A stretch of 18,215 nt of DNA from DASTSN01 sp035760665. Lineage in GTDB: Bacteria; Bacteroidota; Bacteroidia; Chitinophagales; Chitinophagaceae. Positions 7,236 to 14,948 of this stretch are shown here, piece after piece. The stretch is taken from NCBI GenBank assembly GCA_035760665.1, contig DASTSN010000099.1, positions 1 to 18,215 of the forward strand, given 5' to 3'. The notes below the pieces were generated by a model. It made no database searches. It was not told the DNA's origin and was given only the letters and a program-made list of their open reading frames with translations. The stretch's first letter is position 1, and the number at the start of each line of letters is the position of its first letter. The position numbers and the translations under genes are program-made.

Positions 7236-8174
7236 TTACGAAGCGTTTGTACCTGCCTGTTTTACCATCAGTGCCTGTATTTGTTTCATGGTCGCTTCCA
7301 TGCCTTCTGCGCTTCCGTCAAGGAAGATGACATTTCCCTTCCCGTACTCAGCAAAATTCTTAATCGCTTCTGTCCACATACTGAAAAGAATTACGTTGGT
7401 ATCCAGGTTAGCCTGCTTCATTTGTTCGGCGGCTTCCGTCATGCCTTTCGCCACTTCCTGGCGAAAGAGTGCCACGCCCTGGCCGCGTAACCGGGCTGCT
7501 TCTTTTTCCGCTTCAGCAGATATTTTAATGGCGTTTCCTTCTGCCTCGGCTGATTTTGTTTTGGTAATCAGCAGTGCCTGGCCTTCATTTTCTGCTGCCG
7601 CTTTCAGATTGTTCGAGGCCACCACTTTACTCATAGAATCCATGATGGCTTTGTCAAATGTGATATCATTGATCTGCAAATCCTGGAGGTGATAGCCCCA
7701 ACTTTCCAGTGTGTGATCTACCTGCTCTTTCACATATTCAACAATTTCTTTGCGTAGCCCTAATATTTCTGCTTGTTTTTTTGAGGCGACATAGGTGCGG
7801 ATGGACCCTTCAATGGTGCGCACCAGCGCCTGCATCATATCTCTTTCTGCAATGAATTTAAAAGCGACCTTTTGGATGGTTTCTTCATCCTGGTTAATCA
7901 CCGAATACAGCAGCATCGATTTAAAATACACATTGGCCTGGTCACCTGTTATTGCCTGAAATTCCAGTTCAACGGAGCGATTTTGATAAGAGATTTTTTT
8001 GAACACCGATTCCAGCAAAGGAATTTTCATGTTTAATCCCGGACGTACAATTCGTCTGTATTTACCAAACATGGTGATAACTCCTACAAAACCCTGGTTG
8101 ATGGTAAAAAAAGAGGCAAACAGAATAATGAGCAAAATAATCAGCCACCAGTTAGTTACTATAAAATTTCCCAT
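7236..8174 (-). CDS. SPFH/Band 7 (stomatin/prohibitin-like) membrane protein
   Basis: Encodes 312 residues from ATG 8174 (MGNFIVTNWWLIILLIILFA); the longer frame begins only at a TTG. One N-terminal membrane helix (about 8-24) is followed by the SPFH domain: QGFVGVITMFGKYRRIVRPGLN, the SVELEFQAITGDQANVYFKS strand region and LQDLQINDITF. An Ala/Glu/Lys-rich coiled coil comes next (about 190-240, LKAAAENEGQALLITKTKSAEAEGN region), then a C-terminal tail. Such proteins oligomerise at the inner membrane and scaffold proteases or lipid domains. No NfeD-like partner is adjacent, so it is probably a stand-alone member. It lies 66 bases downstream of the OmpA-domain gene on the same strand and is closed by the terminator at 7109-7140. 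Confidence 0.92.
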   Translation of the reverse strand: MGNFIVTNWWLIILLIILFASFFTINQGFVGVITMFGKYRRIVRPGLNMKIPLLESVFKKISYQNRSVELEFQAITGDQANVYFKSMLLYSVINQDEETIQKVAFKFIAERDMMQALVRTIEGSIRTYVASKKQAEILGLRKEIVEYVKEQVDHTLESWGYHLQDLQINDITFDKAIMDSMSKVVASNNLKAAAENEGQALLITKTKSAEAEGNAIKISAEAEKEAARLRGQGVALFRQEVAKGMTEAAEQMKQANLDTNVILFSMWTEAIKNFAEYGKGNVIFLDGSAEGMEATMKQIQALMVKQAGTNAS

Positions 8175-8240
8175 AACGTAATAATAAGATTTAAGGTTAT
8201 TAAATAAAGATAAGACAAACGGCAACTGTCCGGAAATGAT

Positions 8241-9404
8241 TTATTCCCGCAGGTAAGCAAGTATTTCCACCCGCCGGTTTTTTTGCCTGCCTGCTGCAGT
8301 GTTGTTGCCGGCAACAGGTTTTAGCGGGCCCCAGCCCCTTGTAATGATGACTTGATTGGAAAAGGCACTTTGAGATGTGATATAAGCAGCAACTGCACGG
8401 GCTCTTTGTTCAGACAGTACCCTATTATTTTCCCAGTTTCCGAGACTGTCAGTGTGACCTTCAATTACCAGCGAATCGAGATTTTTTGTATTGATCGTTT
8501 GAAAAAATTTTTCCAGCACCTGGTAGCTGTTTTTCTGCAAATCAAATTTGCCGGTTGCAAATAATACATCAGGTAAAACAAGTGTGTCAATACGAGTCAT
8601 TTTATTTGCTGTGAGAGCCGGAGGTGGCGGCATTTTATTTTGTGTGCGGTAAAACCGTACATACCGGTCCAGGTATTGATGTCGTTCATTTTGTTCATAA
8701 ATAATTGCTTTTGTTGCTTGCCAGCCGGCGCAAATTTTTTCCTTTGGATCAGTCGTTGTCAGGGAAACTTTGTCAACGAATACATAAAAATGATTTTCCA
8801 TGACCAGGCCTGTTTCACTGTTTATATCTCTTTTGGAAAAATTGGCGATGGTGATGAATTTTTCGCTGCCGGTAGCCCTGTAGTATAATGTGATTTTTTT
8901 CCAGTTGGTATCCGGGGAAGAAACGTTATAGTCTTCATTGTGGTTGAAATACAGGGAAGGGGTGATTTTTTGCAGCGGATTTTTATCAAACAAAAAATCG
9001 TAACTGGTAAAATAAATTCCGATACTGTCGAGTATAGGGTGAGGAGATTTTACATAACATTCAAACTTGTACTGGTTGCCTTTCACCAGGCTGCAGAGTA
9101 ACTGGCTGCGGATAAAAGTTCGCTGGTATTTATTTCGGGTTTTCCCGGCCTCGATCGTCATACAATGACTGCCATCAAACGCCAGGTGCGGATCTTTAAA
9201 ATAGTTGCTAAAGCCATTGCCGCTGCTGATCCAGGCTTCCGGTGAACAATTTACCTGGTATTCGGTACAGGTGTTTTCATCTTCAAAGCTTCCGTTGGCC
9301 AGTAAGTTTTGCGATTGGCCGTGGGGTAGGAATGTCGCCAGGCAAATTAGTGTAAGGGTATATCTTTTTATTTGCACTCGCAAGGTTAACTTTTTTCTTC
9401 CCAT
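8241..9404 (-). CDS. OmpA-domain outer-membrane protein with carbohydrate-binding-like N-terminus
   Basis: Encodes 387 residues from ATG 9404, overlapping the end of pepT by 19 bases; a GTG at 9377 would give a start right at a tidy signal peptide (QIKRYTLTLICLATFLPHGQSQ), so the true start is uncertain. After the signal sequence, residues about 33-217 resemble the galactose-binding-like domain seen in many Bacteroidota surface proteins (NLLANGSFEDENTC, PEAWISS, a cysteine-containing beta-rich segment). Residues about 275-387 are an OmpA C-terminal peptidoglycan-binding domain: FATGKFDL, VIEGHTDSLG with Asp319, and NNRVLSEQRARAV with Arg334, the pair that normally holds diaminopimelate, then NRRVEIL. 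Likely anchors the outer membrane to the wall; ligand of the N-terminal domain unknown. Confidence 0.88.
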   Translation of the reverse strand: MGRKKLTLRVQIKRYTLTLICLATFLPHGQSQNLLANGSFEDENTCTEYQVNCSPEAWISSGNGFSNYFKDPHLAFDGSHCMTIEAGKTRNKYQRTFIRSQLLCSLVKGNQYKFECYVKSPHPILDSIGIYFTSYDFLFDKNPLQKITPSLYFNHNEDYNVSSPDTNWKKITLYYRATGSEKFITIANFSKRDINSETGLVMENHFYVFVDKVSLTTTDPKEKICAGWQATKAIIYEQNERHQYLDRYVRFYRTQNKMPPPPALTANKMTRIDTLVLPDVLFATGKFDLQKNSYQVLEKFFQTINTKNLDSLVIEGHTDSLGNWENNRVLSEQRARAVAAYITSQSAFSNQVIITRGWGPLKPVAGNNTAAGRQKNRRVEILAYLRE

Positions 9405-10633
9405 ACCTGCACCAGGTGAATCAGCACTTCTACTGATTTTTGCATATCCTGAATGCTCACATATTCATGTTTGCCATGAAAAGCCATTTCGCCGGTAAAA
9501 ATATCGGGGCAGGGCAGGCCCATAAACGATAAACGGGAGCCATCCGTGCCGCCACGGGCACTTTCTTTTTTAAATTTTACTGCAGCCCGTTGCATAGCTT
9601 CCTGGGCGCAGGCCGTTACCTGCGGATAGTGATCCAGCACTTCTTTCATATTTCGGTATTGCTCCTTCACTTCCATTGTATAAGATGAACCGGGGTATTT
9701 TGCCACGGCCTGTTTGGCGAATTGCTCAAGCCTGGTCTCGTGTAATTTGAGTTTTGTGCTGTCAAAATCACGAACGATAAAATCAATACGGGTTTTTTCC
9801 GCAATGCCGTCAATATGTACGGGATGCACAAAACCTTCCCGGTTGTCTGTGGTTTCCGGCGAAAAACTGTCTTTGGGCAACAGGTCTAAAAAAGTGCCGG
9901 CAATTTTCAGGGCATTCACCAGTTTGTTTTTCGCATAGCCCGGGTGAGCACTAATGCCGTGAAAAGTGATCGTAACAGCATCCGCGCTGAATGTTTCATC
10001 GGTGAAAGAGCCGCGCATGCCGCCATCAAGGGTGTAGCCAAAATCGGCCCCCAGTTTTTTTAAATCTGCTTTGTTTACCCCCCTGCCAATTTCTTCATCA
10101 GGGGTGAAAAGAATTTTTATGGTACCATGCTTTACTTCCGGATGGGTTACCAGATAATTGGCAAGATCCATTATAATCGCCACGCCTGCCTTATCATCGG
10201 CTCCCAGCAAGGTTTTCCCGGAAGCAGTAATAATATCTTCCCCTGTTTTTTCTATCAGGTAAGGGTGCTCCCTCGTACTGATAACCTGTGCCGGGTCATC
10301 GGGCAATACTATATCCCTGCCATCATAGTTCCGGTGAACAATGGGTTTTACACCAGTGCCGCTGCAATCCGGGGCCGTGTCCATGTGCGCACAAAAACAA
10401 ATCACGGGAACTTTTTTGTCCGTAGTGGCAGGAATGCTGGCATACACATAACCCCATTCGTCCAGGTGGGCATCTGTGAGCCCAAGTTGCTGCAATTCAG
10501 CTGCGAGCAATTTGCCCAGCTCTTTTTGTTTTTCAGTAGAGGGCGTGCTGGTGGAGTGCGGATCGCTTTGTGTATCTATCTGTACATAGCGCAGAAACCG
10601 CTCGGCGGCTGTAAACTGATAATTTTCGAGCAT
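9386..10633 (-). CDS. pepT: Peptidase T (tripeptide aminopeptidase)
   Basis: Encodes 415 residues from ATG 10633 (MLENYQFTAAERFLRYVQID). PepT is a cytoplasmic M20 dizinc aminopeptidase that removes the N-terminal residue from tripeptides. Expected metal and catalytic residues are in place: His83 and Asp85 in CAHMDTAPD, Asp146 in LLGADDKAGV, Glu180-Glu181 in TPDEEIGRG, Asp203 in TLDGGMRG, and the C-terminal histidine in FHGKHEYVS. The inserted dimerisation domain (about 210-325) includes ISAHPGYAKNK. Length matches the family (about 410). The open frame continues upstream to a TTG at 10720, but that stretch overlaps the FKBP terminator and has no family sequence. The stop overlaps the start of the OmpA-domain gene. 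Confidence 0.95.
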   Translation of the reverse strand: MLENYQFTAAERFLRYVQIDTQSDPHSTSTPSTEKQKELGKLLAAELQQLGLTDAHLDEWGYVYASIPATTDKKVPVICFCAHMDTAPDCSGTGVKPIVHRNYDGRDIVLPDDPAQVISTREHPYLIEKTGEDIITASGKTLLGADDKAGVAIIMDLANYLVTHPEVKHGTIKILFTPDEEIGRGVNKADLKKLGADFGYTLDGGMRGSFTDETFSADAVTITFHGISAHPGYAKNKLVNALKIAGTFLDLLPKDSFSPETTDNREGFVHPVHIDGIAEKTRIDFIVRDFDSTKLKLHETRLEQFAKQAVAKYPGSSYTMEVKEQYRNMKEVLDHYPQVTACAQEAMQRAAVKFKKESARGGTDGSRLSFMGLPCPDIFTGEMAFHGKHEYVSIQDMQKSVEVLIHLVQVWEEKS

Positions 10634-10664
10634 ATGGTCCGATTGACAGCGGCTAAAGTACAGC

Positions 10665-10716
10665 AAAAAGAAAATGGTTTGTGGTTTTTTATTTTCATAA
10701 AACACACAAACCATTT
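10665..10716 (-). terminator. Intrinsic terminator after the FKBP gene
   Basis: On the minus strand AAATGGTTTGTG (10716-10705) pairs perfectly over 12 bp with CACAAACCATTT (10683-10672, read 5'->3' on that strand), around a 21-base AT-rich loop that may pair further. It is followed by TTTTCTTTTT. It lies just after the FKBP stop (10734) and ends about 30 bases before the pepT start, so pepT probably has its own promoter. Confidence 0.72.
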
Positions 10717-10733
10717 GCAAAATTCAAATGAAA

Positions 10734-11189
10734 TTATGGCATGATGATCAACGGGCTACCGCCTGCAATTTCTACCAGTTCAATTTCAAAAATCAAATCC
10801 TGGCCTGCAAGCGGATGGTTGGCATCGAGGGTTACTACATCATCTTTAATATCCGTTACCACCACCTGGAAATTTTGTCCGGCTCCATTACTCATCATCA
10901 GCGGCATCCCTACCTCAATTTCCATATCTGTCGGAAATCGATCTTTTGGGTATTCGATCAACATTTCAGGATTTACCGGGCCGTAAGCATCTTCAACCGG
11001 AATATTAATGGTTTTTTTATCGCCAACAGACATACCCATTACGCCTTCGTCAAATCCTTTGATGACGGCACCGCTGCCTACTTCAAATTCCAGTGGTTCG
11101 CGACCTGAAGATGTATCAAAGGTTTCCCCGTTTGTTAAGCGGCCGTGGTAATGAACTTTAACTGTGTCGCCGGTTTTTACTTGTTGCAT
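10734..11189 (-). CDS. SlyD-like FKBP-type peptidyl-prolyl isomerase
   Basis: Encodes 151 residues from ATG 11189 (MQQVKTGDTVKVHYHGRLTN). FKBP-type enzymes catalyse cis-trans isomerisation of prolyl bonds; the SlyD class also has chaperone activity through an inserted flap (IF) domain. The split FKBP domain is seen in FDTSSGREPLEFEVGSGAVI, VIKGFDEGVMGMSVGDKK and the C-terminal ANHPLAGQDLIFEIELVEI, with the IF domain between about 70 and 120 (EDAYGPVNPEMLIEYPKDRF...). The histidine/cysteine-rich metal-binding tail of E. coli SlyD is absent. The frame stays open for 47 more codons upstream to a GTG at 11330, including an ATG at 11312 giving a hydrophobic stretch, but the added sequence ends in charged residues with no family match, so the short form is preferred. 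Confidence 0.93.
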   Translation of the reverse strand: MQQVKTGDTVKVHYHGRLTNGETFDTSSGREPLEFEVGSGAVIKGFDEGVMGMSVGDKKTINIPVEDAYGPVNPEMLIEYPKDRFPTDMEIEVGMPLMMSNGAGQNFQVVVTDIKDDVVTLDANHPLAGQDLIFEIELVEIAGGSPLIIMP

Positions 11190-11405
11190 AGTTGTTTTTT
11201 TATGTTTTCCGCTTTCACTTCGCTCTTCGGCTTTTGTTGCGTCGCACACGTCAGCATCCGGAAGTTTACCGGCTAAAAAGAAGGCAAATGAAATGGCTGG
11301 AAAGGTAGCCATTTTTATCCATGTGACCACTTAAATTATTTATCCACAACGATAAATTTTTGCAGAAATTTGGCTGATTAAATCATCAGTTGTCAACAGC
11401 TCTTC

Positions 11406-12683
11406 ATGAAATCAATTCGCCTTTTTTGTAATGGTTTTTTAGTCTTATTTTTTTTCAGTTGTTCTGCACAGCAAAAGAATCACACGACGGAAGAACAGGG
11501 TGGGCGTGCCCCCGAGCAAATTATTCCCGGTGCAGCACGCATCAGTGTCTACTTACCCCTTATTAAGGGCAAAAGAGTAGGTGTATTTGCCAATCAGACA
11601 TCAATAGTCGGCACTTCACATTTGGTAGATACCCTTACCAGCCTGGGTGTTACCGTAAAAGCCATTTTCGGGCCTGAGCATGGTTTTCGTGGCACAGCAG
11701 ATGCCGGCGAAAAGGTAGGGACTTATGTAGATAAGCAAACCGGCATTCCTGTGATATCATTGTATGGCAGTAAACGGCGCCCATCGGCTGATGATCTGAA
11801 AGATATTGATGTACTGATTTTCGATATTCAGGATGTTGGCGTGCGGTTTTACACATACATTTCCTCTTTGCAGGAATTTATGGAAGCGGCGCTGCTGAAT
11901 CACAAACCGCTTTTACTGCTCGACCGCCCCAACCCTAACGGGTTTTATGTAGACGGACCAGTGCTGAAAAAAAAATTTAAAAGCTTTGTAGGCATGCAGC
12001 CTGTGCCTGTCGTGTATGGGATGACGTTAGGTGAGTATGCCATGATGTTGCTTGGAGAAAAATGGCTTTCGCCTGAAGCTAATGCCGTAAATGCATACAA
12101 TATTACCACTCAGCCAACGGCGGATACTCCCTTTCATTTTATGGTGATTAAATGCCAGCACTATACGCACAAAAGTACGTATACATTGCCCGTAAAACCG
12201 TCGCCCAACCTGCCAGACATGCAGTCCGTTTATTTATACCCGTCAACTTGTTTTTTTGAAGGTACTGTTTTGAGCGAAGGAAGGGGAACGGATAAACCCT
12301 TCCAGGTATTTGGTCACCCGCTCTATCCTAAAAAACTCTATGCATTTGTACCCCGACCAAACGAAGGCGCTAAAAGCAGTAAGCATTATTACGAAACCTG
12401 CTATGGCTGGGATTTATCGGGTACAACGCAACAAGTACTGGCGGAAGTAGATAATAAAGTGCAGGTGAAATGGCTGCTGGAGGCTTACCGGCTTTTCCCG
12501 GGTAAAGACAGTTTTTTCCTGAAAAACAATCATTTTAACCTGCTGGCTGGCAACGACCAGCTGATGCAGCAGGTGAAAGACCAGGAAAGTGAAGAAGCCA
12601 TTCGGCAAAGCTGGGAGCCTGCATTGACGGAGTTTAAAAAAATCCGCAAAAAATACCTCCTGTACGAAGATTTTGATCAGTGA
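11406..12683 (+). CDS. NamZ-like exo-beta-N-acetylmuramidase lipoprotein (DUF1343, GH171)
   Basis: Encodes 425 residues starting at ATG 11406. The N-terminus (MKSIRLFCNGFLVLFFFSC) is a lipoprotein signal peptide with the lipidated cysteine probably Cys19, so the mature protein is membrane anchored. The rest matches the DUF1343 family throughout: GKRVGVFANQTSIVG, AIFGPEHGFRGTADAGE, VLIFDIQDVGVRFYTYISSL, LLLDRPNPNG, PVVYGMTLGEYA, SPNLPDMQSVYLYPSTCFFE and VLSEGRGTDKPFQVFGHP. Characterised members (Bacillus subtilis and Tannerella forsythia NamZ) remove terminal N-acetylmuramic acid from peptidoglycan fragments; the assignment here rests on family membership. No MurNAc uptake or kinase gene is adjacent. 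It is divergent from the FKBP gene (216 bases between starts) and upstream of leuC on the same strand. Confidence 0.93.
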   Translation: MKSIRLFCNGFLVLFFFSCSAQQKNHTTEEQGGRAPEQIIPGAARISVYLPLIKGKRVGVFANQTSIVGTSHLVDTLTSLGVTVKAIFGPEHGFRGTADAGEKVGTYVDKQTGIPVISLYGSKRRPSADDLKDIDVLIFDIQDVGVRFYTYISSLQEFMEAALLNHKPLLLLDRPNPNGFYVDGPVLKKKFKSFVGMQPVPVVYGMTLGEYAMMLLGEKWLSPEANAVNAYNITTQPTADTPFHFMVIKCQHYTHKSTYTLPVKPSPNLPDMQSVYLYPSTCFFEGTVLSEGRGTDKPFQVFGHPLYPKKLYAFVPRPNEGAKSSKHYYETCYGWDLSGTTQQVLAEVDNKVQVKWLLEAYRLFPGKDSFFLKNNHFNLLAGNDQLMQQVKDQESEEAIRQSWEPALTEFKKIRKKYLLYEDFDQ

Positions 12684-12716
12684 TTCCTGTAGTGATTTTT
12701 CTGCGTTGTATTTTTA

Positions 12717-12748
12717 AACAAATGGCAGTTAGTTTATTTGTTGTTTTT
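12717..12748 (+). terminator. Possible weak terminator between namZ-like gene and leuC
   Basis: AACAAAT (12717-12723) can pair with ATTTGTT (12736-12742) across a 12-base loop, followed by G and a run of T (12744-12749). The stem is AT-only apart from one pair, so it may be weak. It would end the namZ-like transcript before the leu cluster. Confidence 0.3.
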
Positions 12749-12753
12749 TAAAA

Positions 12754-12775
12754 ATTTCACAAAAACAGGTGAAAT
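12754..12775. repeat. Inverted repeat in the leuC leader
   Basis: ATTTCAC (12754-12760) and GTGAAAT (12769-12775) are perfect 7-bp inverted arms separated by 8 bases, 69 bases before the leuC ATG. It may be an operator or a leader hairpin; no T-run follows on the plus strand, so it is not a terminator for this strand. Confidence 0.35.
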
Positions 12776-12844
12776 AAATAGCTGGTACAGAAGAATTCTT
12801 TGACAGATTTTACGGAACTTCGCCCACTGTTAAAAATTTTCAAA

Positions 12845-14251
12845 ATGCGTCATACGCCAGCTACTTTGTTTGATAAAGTTTGGGATTCACATGTTGTCCG
12901 TAAAATCGAAGACGGACCGGATGTTTTATTCATCGATCGTCATTTTATTCATGAAGTGACCAGCCCCGTGGCTTTCCTTGGATTGCAAAATCGTGGGCTG
13001 AAGGTGATGTTTCCAGAAAAAACCTTTGCCACAGCCGACCACAACACCCCTACGTTAAATCAGCACCTGCCGGTGCAGGACCAGCTTTCAGCCAACCAGT
13101 TAAAAGCGCTGGAAGAAAACACTGCAAAGTATGGCATTTCACACTGGGGACTGAATAATCCCAAAAACGGAATTGTGCATGTGGTGGGACCTGAAAACGG
13201 CATTACACTGCCCGGCATGACGATTGTTTGCGGCGATTCGCATACATCCACCCACGGTGCTTTTGGTGCAATTGCTTTTGGTATCGGTACATCCGAAGTG
13301 GAGATGGTGCTTTCTTCTCAATGCATCATGCAGCCCAAGCCCAAAAAGATGCGGATTAGCGTTAACGGGCAATTAAATAAAGGCGTGTTGCCGAAAGATG
13401 TAATTCTCTATATTATAGCAAAGTTAACCGCTGCCGGTGCCACCGGTTATTTTGTGGAATATGCAGGTGAGGTTTTTGAAAACATGAGTATGGAAGGCAG
13501 GATGACTGTGTGCAATATGAGTATCGAAATGGGTGCACGTGGTGGTATGATTGCCCCGGACGAAACAACTTTTCGTTACATACAAGGAAAAGAAAAAGCG
13601 CCAAAGGGCGAAGCCTGGGACAAGGCACTTTCGTTCTGGAAAACATTGCAAACAGATGAAGGCGCAGTCTTTGATAAGGAATATCACTTTGATGCAGCAG
13701 CTATTGAACCAATGATTACGTTTGGCACCAATCCAGGCATGGGTATTGGTATCACCCGGCAAATTCCTGTTACGAATGAATCAGGTGCGGGTAAAGCAAG
13801 TTACGACAAGTCGCTCCAGTACATGGGTTTCCGGGAAAATGATAATATGCTGGGCAAAAAAGTAGATTATGTGTTCGTAGGCAGTTGCACCAATGGACGT
13901 ATCGAAGACTTTCGGGCATTTGCCTCGGTTGTAAAAGGGCGTAAGAAAGCTGCGCATGTTACGGCCTGGCTTGTTCCGGGTTCGCATGTCGTGGAGCAGC
14001 AAATTAAAGAGGAAGGTCTGTTGGATATCCTGACGGAAGCAGGTTTCCAGTTACGCCAGCCCGGCTGCTCGGCCTGCCTGGCAATGAACGATGATAAAAT
14101 ACCAGCCGGTAAATATGCCGTGAGTACCAGCAACAGGAATTTTGAAGGCCGGCAAGGTCCCGGTGCAAGAACAATGCTGGCAAGTCCGCTGGTGGCTGCT
14201 GCGGCTGCTGTAACCGGTGTGGTGACCGACCCAAGAGAGTTGATTGCGTAA
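12845..14251 (+). CDS. leuC: 3-isopropylmalate dehydratase large subunit
   Basis: Encodes 468 residues from ATG 12845; the open frame extends back to TTG 12800, but the family starts at TLFDKVWDSHVV, seven residues after this ATG. LeuC carries the [4Fe-4S] cluster of isopropylmalate isomerase, which interconverts 2- and 3-isopropylmalate and, in the citramalate route, citramalate and erythro-3-methylmalate via citraconate. Cluster cysteines are Cys348 (VGSCTNGR), Cys408 and Cys411 (PGCSAC), as in E. coli LeuC. Other signatures: IDRHFIHEVTSPVAFLGL, VCGDSHTSTHGAFGAIAFGI, SIEMGARGGMIAPDE and TSNRNFEGRQGPGARTMLAS. It is first of a plus-strand cluster with leuD, a cimA-type gene and leuB. The leader contains inverted repeats but no convincing attenuator. 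Confidence 0.97.
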   Translation: MRHTPATLFDKVWDSHVVRKIEDGPDVLFIDRHFIHEVTSPVAFLGLQNRGLKVMFPEKTFATADHNTPTLNQHLPVQDQLSANQLKALEENTAKYGISHWGLNNPKNGIVHVVGPENGITLPGMTIVCGDSHTSTHGAFGAIAFGIGTSEVEMVLSSQCIMQPKPKKMRISVNGQLNKGVLPKDVILYIIAKLTAAGATGYFVEYAGEVFENMSMEGRMTVCNMSIEMGARGGMIAPDETTFRYIQGKEKAPKGEAWDKALSFWKTLQTDEGAVFDKEYHFDAAAIEPMITFGTNPGMGIGITRQIPVTNESGAGKASYDKSLQYMGFRENDNMLGKKVDYVFVGSCTNGRIEDFRAFASVVKGRKKAAHVTAWLVPGSHVVEQQIKEEGLLDILTEAGFQLRQPGCSACLAMNDDKIPAGKYAVSTSNRNFEGRQGPGARTMLASPLVAAAAAVTGVVTDPRELIA

Positions 14252-14332
14252 AGAAATGAAACGGAAAATCTGCTAAATGGTTATTTGACCAAAAGAGCAA
14301 ATCAGAAATTTTAAAACAGAAACAAGTAAAAA

Positions 14333-14929
14333 ATGGCGTACGATAAATTTACGATATTAAGAAGCAGTGCCGTTCCAATGCCCATCGAGAACGTGGATAC
14401 TGACCAGATTATTCCCGCCCGTTTTTTAAAAGCAACCGAACGGAAAGGATTTGGTGACAATCTTTTTCGCGACTGGCGGTATAATGCCGACGGCACACCG
14501 AAGAAAGATTTTATCCTGAACAACACGATTTATTCAGGAAAAATTCTTGTTGGTGGTAAAAATTTTGGTAGTGGCAGCAGCCGGGAACACGCTGCTTGGG
14601 CTATTTATGATTATGGCTTCCGCTGTGTGGTATCCAGTTTTTTTGCCGATATTTTTAAAAATAATTCCCTGAATGTGGGTATCCTGCCGGTAACAGTCAG
14701 TGAAGTTTTCTTAGACAAATTATTTACCGTAATAGAAAAAGATCCGGATTCAGAAATAGAGGTGGACCTGCCAAATCAAACAATCAAAATACTGTCCACG
14801 GGCGAACAGGAATCATTTGATATTAACGGGTATAAAAAGAATAACCTGGTTAATGGGTATGATGATATTGATTACCTGCAGTCCATGAAGGAGGATATCA
14901 GGTCTTTTGCAGCAAACAGTTTATACTAA
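14333..14929 (+). CDS. leuD: 3-isopropylmalate dehydratase small subunit
   Basis: Encodes 198 residues. LeuD is the swivel-domain subunit that completes the isomerase active site with LeuC. Clear signatures are VPMPIENVDTDQIIPARFLK near the N-terminus, LVGGKNFGSGSSREHAAWAI (about 71-90), the substrate-binding loop of the family, and FADIFKNNSLNVGILPV. Length is typical of the bacterial form (about 200). It follows leuC after 81 bases with nothing recognisable between, and precedes the cimA-type ATG by 19 bases, so the three genes are probably one transcript. Confidence 0.97.
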   Translation: MAYDKFTILRSSAVPMPIENVDTDQIIPARFLKATERKGFGDNLFRDWRYNADGTPKKDFILNNTIYSGKILVGGKNFGSGSSREHAAWAIYDYGFRCVVSSFFADIFKNNSLNVGILPVTVSEVFLDKLFTVIEKDPDSEIEVDLPNQTIKILSTGEQESFDINGYKKNNLVNGYDDIDYLQSMKEDIRSFAANSLY

Positions 14930-14948
14930 GCGATTTTTTACTACAATT

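Noticed and set aside
10127..10744. A 205-codon plus-strand open frame across pepT
   Set aside because: Antisense to pepT, crosses the FKBP terminator, and the translation shows no domain; codon use is that of a reverse frame.
12799..12836. TTGACA (12800-12805) as a sigma70-style -35 for leuC
   Set aside because: No -10-like hexamer at 16-18 bases; the nearest TAAAAT is too far, and this phylum uses a different promoter consensus.
13413..13762. Long minus-strand open frames inside leuC (up to 112 codons)
   Set aside because: leuC is unmistakable on the plus strand, and the antisense translations show no recognisable family; they are shadows.
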